A DNA stretch of 64,000 nucleotides, from contig NZ_WHVV01000003.1 of assembly GCF_009650995.1 (NCBI RefSeq), positions 62,001-126,000 of the forward strand, in the 5' to 3' direction. Origin of the DNA: Sporosarcina cascadiensis. Lineage in GTDB: Bacteria; Bacillota; Bacilli; Bacillales_A; Planococcaceae. The notes under the pieces were generated by a model. It was given only the letters and a program-made list of their open reading frames with translations, had not been told where the DNA came from and did no database searches. Below are positions 37,842 to 46,714 of this stretch, piece after piece. Every line of letters begins with the position of its first letter. Position 1 is the first letter of the stretch. The position numbers and the translations under genes were made by a program.

Positions 37842-38450
37842 TTAAAATAATCGTTGAAATTCGGTTGCAGTTATCCTTCGAATCGGCGTATTTACATAGC
37901 GATTGAATGCTCCTATAGGTCTAGGGTGCGGCACATAATCTATTTGTTCATTAACTGCTACTAATACATCATAAGCAAATAACTTTTCTTGAATGGCCAC
38001 AAATACTTGCCGTACAGCAGGCAAATATGCAATGCATTGATTAATGCCCTGCTGTCCTTTAATACCCCAACTAATAAACACAATCTCTGCATTCTTGACA
38101 ACTTCCTCAATAAAATCCCAATTAACTGTATTGTGTTGAAAGTGTGAGGCGTTTAGTGCGTTACTGTTTCCTGTAATAATACTAGATACATTAATTACAT
38201 GCAGTGCATCACATTCGTGAGTCTGTGCTAAAGTAAGCATCTGGTCTACTGTTGGGTCCGTTGCATTATGTGCTGCTTTACTGGGATTCATCATAAAAGC
38301 TACAAAAATACGCTCACCTCTTTGCCAACGTTTTTCTAGCACGTAGCGTTCGGTGTTTACCTGATTAAATACAGCAACTCCTGCAATTCCGTTATATGCT
38401 GCTACTTGAACGGCTAAACCATGTTTAGTTGCAATATCATCAATCCACAT
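37842..38450 (-). CDS. DUF1643-family protein
   Basis: A 202-aa protein. VAFMMNPSKAAHNATDPTVDQMLTLA and DALHVINVSS (residues about 50-95) match the DUF1643 pattern MLNPS.A....DPT, and VFISWG continues the family core. The biochemical role is unknown; members are often seen on phages and islands. It is in the opposite orientation to its neighbours, with a weak GGGGAG-type ribosome binding site. It lies between two rep remnants. Confidence 0.8.
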   Translation of the reverse strand: MWIDDIATKHGLAVQVAAYNGIAGVAVFNQVNTERYVLEKRWQRGERIFVAFMMNPSKAAHNATDPTVDQMLTLAQTHECDALHVINVSSIITGNSNALNASHFQHNTVNWDFIEEVVKNAEIVFISWGIKGQQGINQCIAYLPAVRQVFVAIQEKLFAYDVLVAVNEQIDYVPHPRPIGAFNRYVNTPIRRITATEFQRLF

Positions 38451-38555
38451 GAAATCTCCCCTTTTTAAAATGTTATACGAATTTCCCCTGTTAAAGGTTT
38501 TTGTATTAACTCCTTTTTTAGTTGCGCATGTTCCACTTTATCCTGCTAAAACAGT

Positions 38556-38654
38556 TCATATAATTTTACACGAAATGGAACTCACTGTTCCACGAATAAT
38601 ATCAGCTGACTTCCATAAATGTGACTCAAACTGCCGTAGTATTAAAACAGTCAT
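38556..38654 (-). pseudogene. Relic of the start of a type I restriction methylase gene (hsdM)
   Basis: From ATG 38654 the frame reads LRQFESHLWKSADIIRG, which matches the N-terminus of HsdM proteins (QLESFLWKSADILRG type), then stops after 32 codons. A second, independent relic lies at 42322-42390. The stretch 38655-38985 shows nothing else. Confidence 0.55.
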
Positions 38655-38989
38655 GTGGAAAGGTTACACATGTCTTGTCACCTAAGTTTCTAAAAAGATT
38701 CTTCTCTATAAGATTATACATGATTTTACAGCACCCTATTAAACACATTGGTGAATGTGAAGGAATTTAAGTTTTTCAATGACACTGGAAGAGAAGTGAA
38801 CATTCATCCGGCAACCCAAATTGCATGGTTGTCAATGTGATAGGAGTAAAATTAAACTATTAGAAATTAGAACATTCATCCTTCCTGATATAACTTATCC
38901 TTGGGTAAAGATGTGGGATTACGAAAAGAAAATAGGTCTAAGTATTTTGGTATCACCACAAATAGATAATGAGTAGGATGGATATTACG

Positions 38990-39090
38990 CATATGAAGAA
39001 GCTGCGTGCTATTCCTAATGCATTGAGAGCAATCCAAAATGATGCTGACAGTGTACCAGAAAGATTCAGAGGAGCAAATAGAAATAGTAG
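38990..39090 (+). pseudogene. Remnant of the rep-like gene, inner C-terminal piece
   Basis: The frame reads IPNALRAIQNDADSVPERFRG, nearly identical to the intact copy at about 35080-35150. Nucleotide identity is high over about 85 bp, then it ends next to group II intron sequence. Confidence 0.75.
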
Positions 39091-39107
39091 CAAACAGATA
39101 GGTGGAG

Positions 39108-39517
39108 GGAAGGGTTGAACATTAGAGAGAACGACATCTTAGAATTCAGTAACCTGTGAAGAACACAGATAACCGTAAATGCATGCTTGAAGGAGAAATT
39201 CCATGAGGGACTCAAGATGGCGGAGCAGAGCTGGCATAAGAAGAAGTATTGTCCGTGAAAAGGTGTAACCAATGTTGATGGAGAGATTACTGTCGCGTAA
39301 AAACCTACACTCTGCTATAAAACGAGTGGAACGCAATAAAGGTAGTCATGGTGTAGATGAAATGACCGTACAAAACCTACGGAAGCATATCTTGAAACAC
39401 TTGGAATCCCTGAAAATGGATCACCTTCAGGGGATTTTGAGAGACCGTATACTGACCGACACGTACCGTAGTGTGAGAAGGTCGAGGGATAGCCACTCCC
39501 CCCTCCTACCCGATTAA
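39108..39517 (+). mobile_element. Group II intron relic with internal deletion
   Basis: From 39272 the frame reads LMERLLSRKNLHSAIKRVERNKGSHGVDEMTVQNLRKH, the N-terminus of a group II intron reverse transcriptase. After about 60 codons the match is lost, and the sequence continues with GTAGTGTGAGAAGGTCGAGGG...CCTCCTACCCGAT, the domain V/VI end of such introns. Most of the RT and the maturase are deleted. The 5' boundary is approximate. Confidence 0.75.
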
Positions 39518-39830
39518 GGTGTTCTTTACCTTGAACTAAGTTTATAATGGGAATTTATTTCCCATAGTTAATAGAATGATCAGATATATAGAATGGTCCC
39601 CCCGGGGCTCTTTATTTCTAACAATAAAATAAATAATAAGACTAATTACCGTCAGCAAATTTTATCAATTTTGCTATCCTAATAGATTTTTCAAATTGTA
39701 AAAGGAGAAGGGGAAATGTGGAATAGCATCACCGGTTATGAAAACATTCGGAAATAGGATTCCGTCTTTTGCAGATAAAACAAAGCAAAAAGTAAAACAC
39801 ATGATTCAGTGCACGTTATGATGATGACCA

Positions 39831-40715
39831 ATGATGTCAGCGTCTCATCCAGCCGTACTGTTCCCCTATGCTACAATGTTGTTGGGGGTGGAGCAAGTGG
39901 ATGAAAAATTATTAAATGAAGACCTAGAGAAGATGCAACCTTTTTTACTGAAATGGTTTAGAGAATACAATGTGATGATGCTCAATTCTCCGTTTAAGAC
40001 ATTGGAGTATGAAGTGTCTATGGATGGTTTCGCTCCTGTGAAAGATATGCTGAGTCAAAGCCATCTCTACTCAATTTTTGAAGCCTTTCGCGAACTAGTA
40101 AAAACACACTATTATTCTCAAGCTGCCTATACAATAGAAAAAGAACTAATAGAAGAAGGAGAAATTGAATGGAGCAATTATTGGAAGTATGAAGTGAAAA
40201 ACTACTATTTCAGAAGTATCATACCCAGAATTGTATCTCTGTTAGACTATGTGGCCATAATGATAAATGAGTTATCTCAGCGTGAGTTGATTTCAAACGT
40301 AAGGGGTGTCTATTTTAAAACTCTTACGTCATCCTTGACGGCCCGTAAAGCAAAAGCCGGATGGCTATCTTATGAAGAAATCAAAGAGCTAGACATGATA
40401 TTATCCCATGCTTATCTGCAGGTTACACAGGAGGAAAAGGATATTTTAACACTCTTTAGGCATACATCAACGCACAGATACTTCGTAGGGATTGACGAGT
40501 TAACCGTTCCGTTTCAAAGAAGAGAATTATCAAAGCATGAGCGAAAATTTCTACAATCGCAATATAGTTATGGATTTAGGGGGAAACCTGAGTATTCCTT
40601 TGATGAATTAAACGGCACTGTCGAAAAGCTACTGAACAATATAGACGACATGCTCTCCCGGTTGATGGAGATGGATATGATGCAGAACTCAGTACAGCGA
40701 ATAGAGAACGGATAA
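39831..40715 (+). CDS. HEPN-domain protein, Cthe_2314-like
   Basis: A 294-aa helical protein ending in a HEPN-type segment. LFRHTSTHRYF gives Arg210 and His215, an R-x4-H motif found in HEPN RNases. The overall sequence recalls the Cthe_2314-like HEPN family. HEPN proteins act as ribonucleases in toxin-antitoxin and abortive infection systems; no MNT antitoxin gene is next to it. The start is uncertain: ATG 39831 has no good ribosome binding site and an in-frame stop is just upstream, so the 5' end may be damaged. It is inserted behind a rep remnant. Confidence 0.6.
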   Translation: MMSASHPAVLFPYATMLLGVEQVDEKLLNEDLEKMQPFLLKWFREYNVMMLNSPFKTLEYEVSMDGFAPVKDMLSQSHLYSIFEAFRELVKTHYYSQAAYTIEKELIEEGEIEWSNYWKYEVKNYYFRSIIPRIVSLLDYVAIMINELSQRELISNVRGVYFKTLTSSLTARKAKAGWLSYEEIKELDMILSHAYLQVTQEEKDILTLFRHTSTHRYFVGIDELTVPFQRRELSKHERKFLQSQYSYGFRGKPEYSFDELNGTVEKLLNNIDDMLSRLMEMDMMQNSVQRIENG

Positions 40716-40853
40716 AGGCAGTTCGTAAAATTCCTTGCAAATCCGTCTCATAAATTTGAAAATATGAGTGACAGTCATTTGCGCAACAACGTTAGGGAAG
40801 CTGTACAGTAAATGGAGAAGTACTTTTAAATTGGCGGATTTTTTTAGCGACCA

Positions 40854-41009
40854 ATGTCAACAGTTGATTATGTCATTACTCATGAGTTAGCACATTTAAA
40901 ACATTTGGACCATTCACAAGCCTTTTGGGATACATTAGAGATGTTGTATCCAGAGTATGAAAAACAAAAGGAATGTCTACGTTTGAATGGTCGTAAACTG
41001 AATATCTAA
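40854..41009 (+). pseudogene. Remnant of a YgjP-like zinc metallopeptidase
   Basis: Only the C-terminal 51 residues remain: VDYVITHELAHLKHLDHS with an HExxH zinc motif and a third His, followed by QAFWDTLEMLYPEYE, the pattern of DUF45/YgjP proteins that often accompany type I restriction operons. Just before it (40727-40811) is another gene end (ANPSHKFENMSDSHLRNNV). Both are decayed. Confidence 0.65.
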
Positions 41010-41012
41010 TGA

Positions 41013-41055
41013 AAAAGGGATCCTACGCTAATTAACACGTGGAATCCCTTTAAAT
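41013..41055. terminator. Terminator-like hairpin
   Basis: AAAGGGATCC pairs imperfectly with GGAATCCCTTT. It separates the HEPN region from the leftward Abi gene. Confidence 0.5.
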
Positions 41056-41170
41056 TTAAAAGAGAACTAGACGCATCTAGTTCCCTTAAGTGCAAGCCGA
41101 AGCAGTGCACCGCAATTAGTTAAGTATATTGTAACATGTATTTATCTATACCCACAAGTAGAAAATTAAA

Positions 41171-42145
41171 TCATATATAGTCTCTCAAATTTTGCATTTT
41201 TCTTCTGAAATCAGATCCCATAATCGTTGTATGAATGGGGACAGGAATTAAAGTCCTAAGGTTTTCAGAATATGCTTCAAGGTCTTTTAATATTTTTCGC
41301 ATTTCTTTCTTAGATACATTTAATTTTTTTAGTAAAACAATCATGATTATAAAATAATCGATAATATTATTAAACGCAATATTGTTAATTGTCGTCTCGC
41401 TTTGTAGATATTCCGTCAACCTACTAGGTGGATTAGTCTTTTTAAAACGACAATCAAACACTACTCCATTATGTGCAACTGCATTTCTAAGTTCTTTTAT
41501 TAGAAAGATGATATCCTCCGGTATACGGCCATTTTGATTATGTGAAGTGGTATGAATACCTAAATCTTCGGCAATTCTTATTCTATTGGATAGGTCCAGA
41601 CATTGTAAAGGGAACCCAAATTCTCCCATATTAATCACTTCGAAGATTGCCCAAAGGGGAACTTGTTTATTATTATGTAGGTAATGCTTAATCACGTCTT
41701 TCCCATCAGCATAATTATAAGCGATACCAGATAAAATTTTATTCTTTAGCTCCAGGCGTTTCTTCATTTTATCTCTGTACTTACTATTTCCCACATTTTC
41801 TGCCTTATAATCAATTAACATGTGTGTGAAAATATGTTCGAAATCGGCAGAATTGTTGGCTATAAGTGTATTTAAGGTATAATTCTTTAATGCGGTCTCT
41901 GTAAACATAATATGTGGATATAGTAACCCCTTGAGTTGGGCATCAAACTTATAAATAGCAACAAGTTCATCGAAATCTTTAAGAGGTATAATATTATTTG
42001 GTTGACCTATAAAACGATAGCCTTTAAATCCATGAAAATAACCCATGTTCATTAGATCTCTTTTATTTCGACTACCACTAATTTCAATGCTGTGTTTGTT
42101 TCTTAAATGTTTCATCAATGCATTCATTGATTTACCTCTAGTCAA
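41171..42145 (-). CDS. Abi_2 family abortive-infection protein (AbiD/AbiF-like)
   Basis: A 324-aa protein. I chose TTG 42145, six bases after GGAGGTG; a start at 42160 would overlap that site. The N-terminal GSRNKRDLMNMGYFHGFKGYR and the C-terminal LIKELRNAVAHNGVVFD (Arg220 and His225, an R-x4-H motif) are typical of the Abi_2 family, which has a HEPN-like fold and is related to AbiD, AbiD1 and AbiF of Lactococcus. These proteins stop phage growth by killing or arresting the infected cell. It is monocistronic and leftward. Confidence 0.8.
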   Translation of the reverse strand: MTRGKSMNALMKHLRNKHSIEISGSRNKRDLMNMGYFHGFKGYRFIGQPNNIIPLKDFDELVAIYKFDAQLKGLLYPHIMFTETALKNYTLNTLIANNSADFEHIFTHMLIDYKAENVGNSKYRDKMKKRLELKNKILSGIAYNYADGKDVIKHYLHNNKQVPLWAIFEVINMGEFGFPLQCLDLSNRIRIAEDLGIHTTSHNQNGRIPEDIIFLIKELRNAVAHNGVVFDCRFKKTNPPSRLTEYLQSETTINNIAFNNIIDYFIIMIVLLKKLNVSKKEMRKILKDLEAYSENLRTLIPVPIHTTIMGSDFRRKMQNLRDYI

Positions 42146-42321
42146 TCGCTGCACCTCCAATATATATATAAGGAATTTATTTATACTGTCTCTCCGCCAA
42201 CGACATAAAGTATCCTGTCAGCATCCCAACTTGTATATTCATAACACGTTGCACAAGCTGTAACAACACTTTTGAGGATAAGTCACGCTTAAAGTCATTC
42301 TTCTTATGAAACCGAATTGAC

Positions 42322-42390
42322 TTAACCACGTAGAATGTCAGCTGATTTCCATAGATGCGATTCGAGTTGCTGTAATCTTAATTGTGTCAC
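42322..42390 (-). pseudogene. Second relic of an hsdM start
   Basis: GTG 42390 follows AGGAGG; the frame reads TQLRLQQLESHLWKSADILRG and then a stop after 22 codons. It is similar to, but not a copy of, the relic at 38556-38654. Confidence 0.6.
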
Positions 42391-42636
42391 GGTGGACCTC
42401 CTGAAGTTAAACTCACTATCGTTATTATCAATTTAATTACTACTGAAAGCAATGGAATTAGTTTAAATCAAGAGGTTTTCATGGATATGAATTGAAAATA
42501 GACGTAGGATTTCGAGTCCCACGCACGCCTAATGTAAGTTGTATGCTAAATACTACTATAGTGTTTTTTTAGTGCCTCACTAGGTTTTAAGTTTGTATAA
42601 ATGGAGAGATTAAGAACTTTCCCCAAACTGATTATA

Positions 42637-42804
42637 TTATTCTTTAGTTGCTACATCTAGAAATGAAAAAATAATGTCTTTAGTTATCGCTGTAGCATAA
42701 CCGATTTCAGCGATTGTTCCGAATGGGTTTTGGTCTTCATGATGAAGGTGAAAAATACTATCTGCTTGACCTAGCTGTGCCAACCAAATCTCTTTTACTT
42801 CTTG
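42637..42804 (-). pseudogene. Remnant of a nucleoside 2-deoxyribosyltransferase-like gene
   Basis: The minus-strand frame reads IWLAQLGQADSIFHLHHED then NPFGTIAEIGYATAI, the pattern of the NDT-like fold (a D/E before a SFGTAxEIGYA-type loop). Only the last 55 codons are left. Upstream on the same strand (42830-42990) there is a decayed membrane-protein piece (AAYVGVFSAFVMYFVYRY). Confidence 0.45.
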
Positions 42805-43084
42805 TTAAGTTAAATGAATGCTGTAACAGCCCGATTTGATTGCGTGTTTTTCTTTACGATAACTTTTGTTGTAACGATAAACAAAATACATAACGAATGC
42901 AGAAAAAACGCCTACATACGCGGCGCCAATAGCGGACTCATTCAGCCATTTGGCTACGGCATGAGTTACCTGTACATAAAAAAATGTTTTTTTCTCGTGT
43001 TATTTGTATGTAAATGTTGATGTACAGTCATTTTAAAGACCCTAATTCATATGCGAATTGGCGACCTGTTTCGTGCTTTATTTT

Positions 43085-43450
43085 GTGTTTTGCACCACTC
43101 AAATGAACGGGTTACATACCTACTAGCGAAGTACGATATTAACCATAATGAATTGTTTGGCTTGTTAGAGAGGAAATTGCACTTTCTGTTATAAAAAGCA
43201 CAACATGAGCGTCATATCAAGATGGGTGACTACTACACTTATGATGGTGCCGCGAAGCGGATAATGGAGCTAAAGGGTAAACAACATCGGACGAAAGAAC
43301 AGGCAATTGAAGTCCATAAATTTAAGAGGCTGCTGGTTCAATCCCTAACGCCTTGCAAGTAATTCAAAATGACGCTGATGGTGTACCCTGAACGAATCAA
43401 GGGAGCAACAGGCCAGCATAGCTATCAGACACTCGCCCTATGTTTTCAGA
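43085..43450 (+). pseudogene. Remnant of the rep-like gene with frameshifts
   Basis: In shifting frames it reads AKYDINHNELFGL, then ERHIKMGDYYTYDGAAKRI and GKQHRTKEQAIEV, then QNDADGV, aligning with residues about 230-330 of the intact protein (KKYDIDHGDLFGL, KRHIKVGDYYTYREAAKRI). It is followed by a CCGGGC/GCCCGG hairpin with a T-run at about 43541-43566. Confidence 0.8.
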
Positions 43451-43726
43451 TGAGTCTTGGCGGATAAATATATCCAGAGTACTACAGAGAAATACAAGGA
43501 ATAGAGTACAGACTATCGGATAAGTGTTGAACTAAAAAGAACCGGGCGGTTTATGCCCGGTTTTTCTTATTTTAAACTAAGGTATACATATTTATCGCTA
43601 AATAAGCTTTTTGTAGTTAACATTTAAATTTTGTGTATATAAAATAATTATATATCTTGCGATTATGAAATTCAGTCTATATAATAATGAATATATATTT
43701 TGAATAATGAGAGATGGAGGTATACT

Positions 43727-43957
43727 ATGCCTGAAAACAAAAAGCGTGAGAAATTTGAAGAACTTGCCGAGAAGCGAGTAACAGAAACTCTAAAAAAAAT
43801 GCGGCTGATTGGAAATCTGTCGAATCGAAATAACTATGATTATACAGATGAGCACGTGAAGCAAATTTTGTCGAAGCTAGAGGAAGAGTTGAAGATCTTG
43901 CGAACTAAATTTAGCGAGAGTCATAGAGAAAAGGAGTCTACATTTAAATTCAAATAA
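43727..43957 (+). CDS. Small acidic/basic helical protein heading the GHKL operon
   Basis: A 76-aa, highly charged and mostly helical protein with no family I recognise. ATG 43727 follows GATGGAGG; the upstream in-frame ATG (43700) lacks a ribosome binding site. It lies 32 bp before the GHKL ATPase gene with the same orientation and so is probably part of the same operon. It could be a regulator, an antitoxin-like partner or a structural subunit. Confidence 0.65.
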   Translation: MPENKKREKFEELAEKRVTETLKKMRLIGNLSNRNNYDYTDEHVKQILSKLEEELKILRTKFSESHREKESTFKFK

Positions 43958-43989
43958 CAAAAGTAAATTAATGATGTGGAGGCATGAAT

Positions 43990-45876
43990 ATGGCGGGATA
44001 TTGGAATTTCCCAGCGGTTGCTGGTGGGCAAGTGAATTCAATTAACAACGCAGGAATCGAAACCTTCCGTGGCGATGAATTGAATTCTGTTGGAAGAGAG
44101 GCACTACAAAACTCGGTAGATGCACAGCATGATGAAACCAAGCCAGTCATTGTTGAATTCAGTAGCTTTCAACTTTCGAAGACTGCCTTTCCGAATCATC
44201 AGGAATTCCTGAGAGTTTTCGATAACTGTGAGGCTACTTGGAAGGGCCATAACGTTAAATGTGAAAAGTTCATTGAGCAGGCGAAAGATATTTTATCGCA
44301 ACCTTCGATTAATTTCTTGCGTATTAGTGATTTCAATACCAAAGGGTTAGAGGGTGCCAACTCGACGGAACTCGGGACACCTTGGAGCTCACTTATTCGT
44401 GAGGCTGGCTCTTCGAATAAAGGCGATAGTTCAGGGGGAAGCTTCGGTATTGGAAAATCTGCACCAGCAGCAAATTCGAAGCTGCGTACGCTATTCTATG
44501 ATTCTTTAGATATTCATGAAGTAGCTTCTCATATTGGTGTTGCGAACATCATGTCCTTTGAAAAGGATTCCAAAATTACGACAGGTGTAGGATATTTTAC
44601 GGGTGATGAGAACTCACGCGCTATTACAGGATTACTGGGCTTAGATCCATACTTTGTTCGAACAGAGCCGGGAACAGATATTTATATTTCGGCCTTCAAT
44701 ACGAATGAGCCATGGAAAGAGCGATTATTACACTCCATTTTAATGAACTTCTTTATTACAATTCATCTGAAAAAGCTTGTTGTACGTATTGAGGAACTTG
44801 AAGTGAACCATGAAAATTTAGGTGAACTGATTCTGGAGCTTGATGATACAGAGGATTTCCGTGCTCTGAAGAATTACTATCAGCTACTAGTTTCCGAGGA
44901 TACGGTGGTTGTGCAGTCGCCGGAGCGTAAGTATAAAACACTCGGTACATTTAAAGTGGGAGAAGCAACTCTATTTTTAACAACAGGTGACGAGTTAAAC
45001 CGTCGTGTCCTCATAACACGTAAGACGGGGATGCGTTTGTTCGAGCGCGGCCGTATTAGCGCTAGCATTTCGTTCACGGGGATTCTGATGATTACTGGAG
45101 AAAAGATGAACCAGGTATTCAAGGAACTTGAAAATCCTGCGCATACAAAATGGGAAACGAATCGTTACGAGGCTGATCCAAAAGCTGCTGAGAAGGCGAT
45201 GAAGGAATTATTCAAATTTGTTCGTGATACAGTCCACGAGAAATTCCAAACAGAGGAAACGGATTCGATGGATGCTATTGGCCTGAGTGATTTCCTACCG
45301 GATGAGATTGCAAGCGGGCAAGGACAAGAGCAAAAAGAATCCCTCACAATCAAAATCAAGGATGTAAAGCAAAAAACAAAGGAAAAGGTTAAACCAAAGC
45401 CAAGCACGAATGAGAAGGATGATGTCAACGGATTGCTAATCAATACAGGGATTGGTGACGAGGACGGCGAGGGTGATGATCCAAATAATAACGGTGGCAA
45501 ACATAGTGGAGGCGGGGGAAAGGGCGGAGCTGGCTCTGGTCATGATGGTAATCAAAAGGAAAAAAAGGAGAAAAATAAGCCGATTGAAACAATAATTCGC
45601 TACCTATGCACAGATAAAGCAAAAGGTGTTTATCGTGTAAATGTTTCACCAAATAAGAAGTTTTCACGAGGGAAGTTTGAGTTCCATGTTTCTGGTGAGC
45701 AAAGTGAGGTAAAGCTACCAATTTCCTCTGTTTCATCAGCTCAAATCGAGGATATTTCTATCCGCGAAAATATCGTTCGATTCACAAATAAGGCCGGTAA
45801 AAAAGATATTATTATAGATGTTCAAATTGGCTATGATGAGTACTGCGCGTTAGAGGTGATGCTATATGAAATTTAA
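43990..45876 (+). CDS. GHKL-type ATPase, candidate defence protein
   Basis: A 628-aa protein from ATG 43990, seven bases after GGAGG; ATG 43984 is only one base away from it. The N-terminal 160 residues contain the Bergerat ATP-binding motifs: N box GREALQNSVDA, G1 box LRISDFNTKGL, and G2-like GGSFGIGKSAP. A middle domain follows, then a low-complexity Gly/Lys/Asp linker (about residues 475-530) and a C-terminal beta-rich domain. Such stand-alone GHKL ATPases occur in defence loci, where ATP-driven opening and closing may gate an effector. The next ORF overlaps its end by 11 bp. Confidence 0.75.
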   Translation: MAGYWNFPAVAGGQVNSINNAGIETFRGDELNSVGREALQNSVDAQHDETKPVIVEFSSFQLSKTAFPNHQEFLRVFDNCEATWKGHNVKCEKFIEQAKDILSQPSINFLRISDFNTKGLEGANSTELGTPWSSLIREAGSSNKGDSSGGSFGIGKSAPAANSKLRTLFYDSLDIHEVASHIGVANIMSFEKDSKITTGVGYFTGDENSRAITGLLGLDPYFVRTEPGTDIYISAFNTNEPWKERLLHSILMNFFITIHLKKLVVRIEELEVNHENLGELILELDDTEDFRALKNYYQLLVSEDTVVVQSPERKYKTLGTFKVGEATLFLTTGDELNRRVLITRKTGMRLFERGRISASISFTGILMITGEKMNQVFKELENPAHTKWETNRYEADPKAAEKAMKELFKFVRDTVHEKFQTEETDSMDAIGLSDFLPDEIASGQGQEQKESLTIKIKDVKQKTKEKVKPKPSTNEKDDVNGLLINTGIGDEDGEGDDPNNNGGKHSGGGGKGGAGSGHDGNQKEKKEKNKPIETIIRYLCTDKAKGVYRVNVSPNKKFSRGKFEFHVSGEQSEVKLPISSVSSAQIEDISIRENIVRFTNKAGKKDIIIDVQIGYDEYCALEVMLYEI

Positions 45877-46711
45877 TCCTGCCCTACCTTATCCAGTACT
45901 ATCAAAGGGAAATGACAGTTATGTTAATTCGTCATTCGATGTACAGTTGATCTCAAAAAAATCATTTGGCCAGCTTGTACTAGAGGTTGAATTTGCACTT
46001 AATAATGCAAGTCTACAGGATTTGATTAATCAGGGTAAAGCCATCTTCGCTTTACATATCGAATGTCCGCAGACAAGCCTCCGTAGGTTGGTTAAAAGTG
46101 ATTTGCAAACATTAACAATTAAAATTGATGAGCATCAGCTACGTGGGAGAATAGACGTCCATACGTTTATCCTAGCGAATGAGCGCATTGTTGACTATAC
46201 GAATGCTGACTGGAACAGCTTCTATATAGGCGTTCCTATTACCTATGATAAGGGGAATATGCTTGCATCCGGAAGTGCCGTGGAAATCGTTCTTCATGAG
46301 GAAGCCGTAGAGGAGCAAAGTTTACCTTCTATCGTGACGGTTCGACGTGCTGGCAATCGTGAATATATCGGCATTGAATTAGGCACCAATCAAATTTTAG
46401 TGTTACTACCTGAGCGATTGTATAAGCAATATGCTGAATATGGAGAGAGTAGATTAAAGGATACGATTTTATCTATGCTTATTTTACCTGCCTTAATAGA
46501 TGTGTTCCATACTATTAAGGTCGAGCCAAGTACCTACGAGGATAATCGTTGGTATCAGGTGTTGGTGCAAATCTTCGAAAATAATCATGTACCCTTTGAG
46601 CGTGTATTAAATGATCAAATGCCTGTCATAGAAGCAGCCCAATTGGTGCTCAGAAATCCACTGGTTGCTTCATTTAAAGAGATAGAGAAATTTCTAGCAC
46701 AGGAGGACTAA
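45866..46711 (+). CDS. Unknown protein of the GHKL operon
   Basis: A 281-aa protein that I do not recognise. It starts within the 3' end of the GHKL gene (11-bp overlap), which makes translational coupling and complex formation likely. The N-terminal half looks beta-rich (VQLISKKSFGQLVLEVEFAL, LTIKIDEHQLRGRIDVHTFIL), a little like a structural or adaptor fold. The C-terminal half is helical. No catalytic motif is visible. Confidence 0.7.
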   Translation: MKFNPALPYPVLSKGNDSYVNSSFDVQLISKKSFGQLVLEVEFALNNASLQDLINQGKAIFALHIECPQTSLRRLVKSDLQTLTIKIDEHQLRGRIDVHTFILANERIVDYTNADWNSFYIGVPITYDKGNMLASGSAVEIVLHEEAVEEQSLPSIVTVRRAGNREYIGIELGTNQILVLLPERLYKQYAEYGESRLKDTILSMLILPALIDVFHTIKVEPSTYEDNRWYQVLVQIFENNHVPFERVLNDQMPVIEAAQLVLRNPLVASFKEIEKFLAQED

Positions 46712-46714
46712 CGC

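Noticed and set aside
38449-38685. 78-aa ORF on the plus strand
   Set aside because: No ribosome binding site, and the opposite strand carries the hsdM relic that explains part of its open frame.
42505-42529. tRNA 3'-end-like sequence (GGATTTCGAGTCCCACGCACGCC region)
   Set aside because: It looks like a T arm, but no anticodon or D arm can be folded upstream, so it is at most a decayed att-like fragment.
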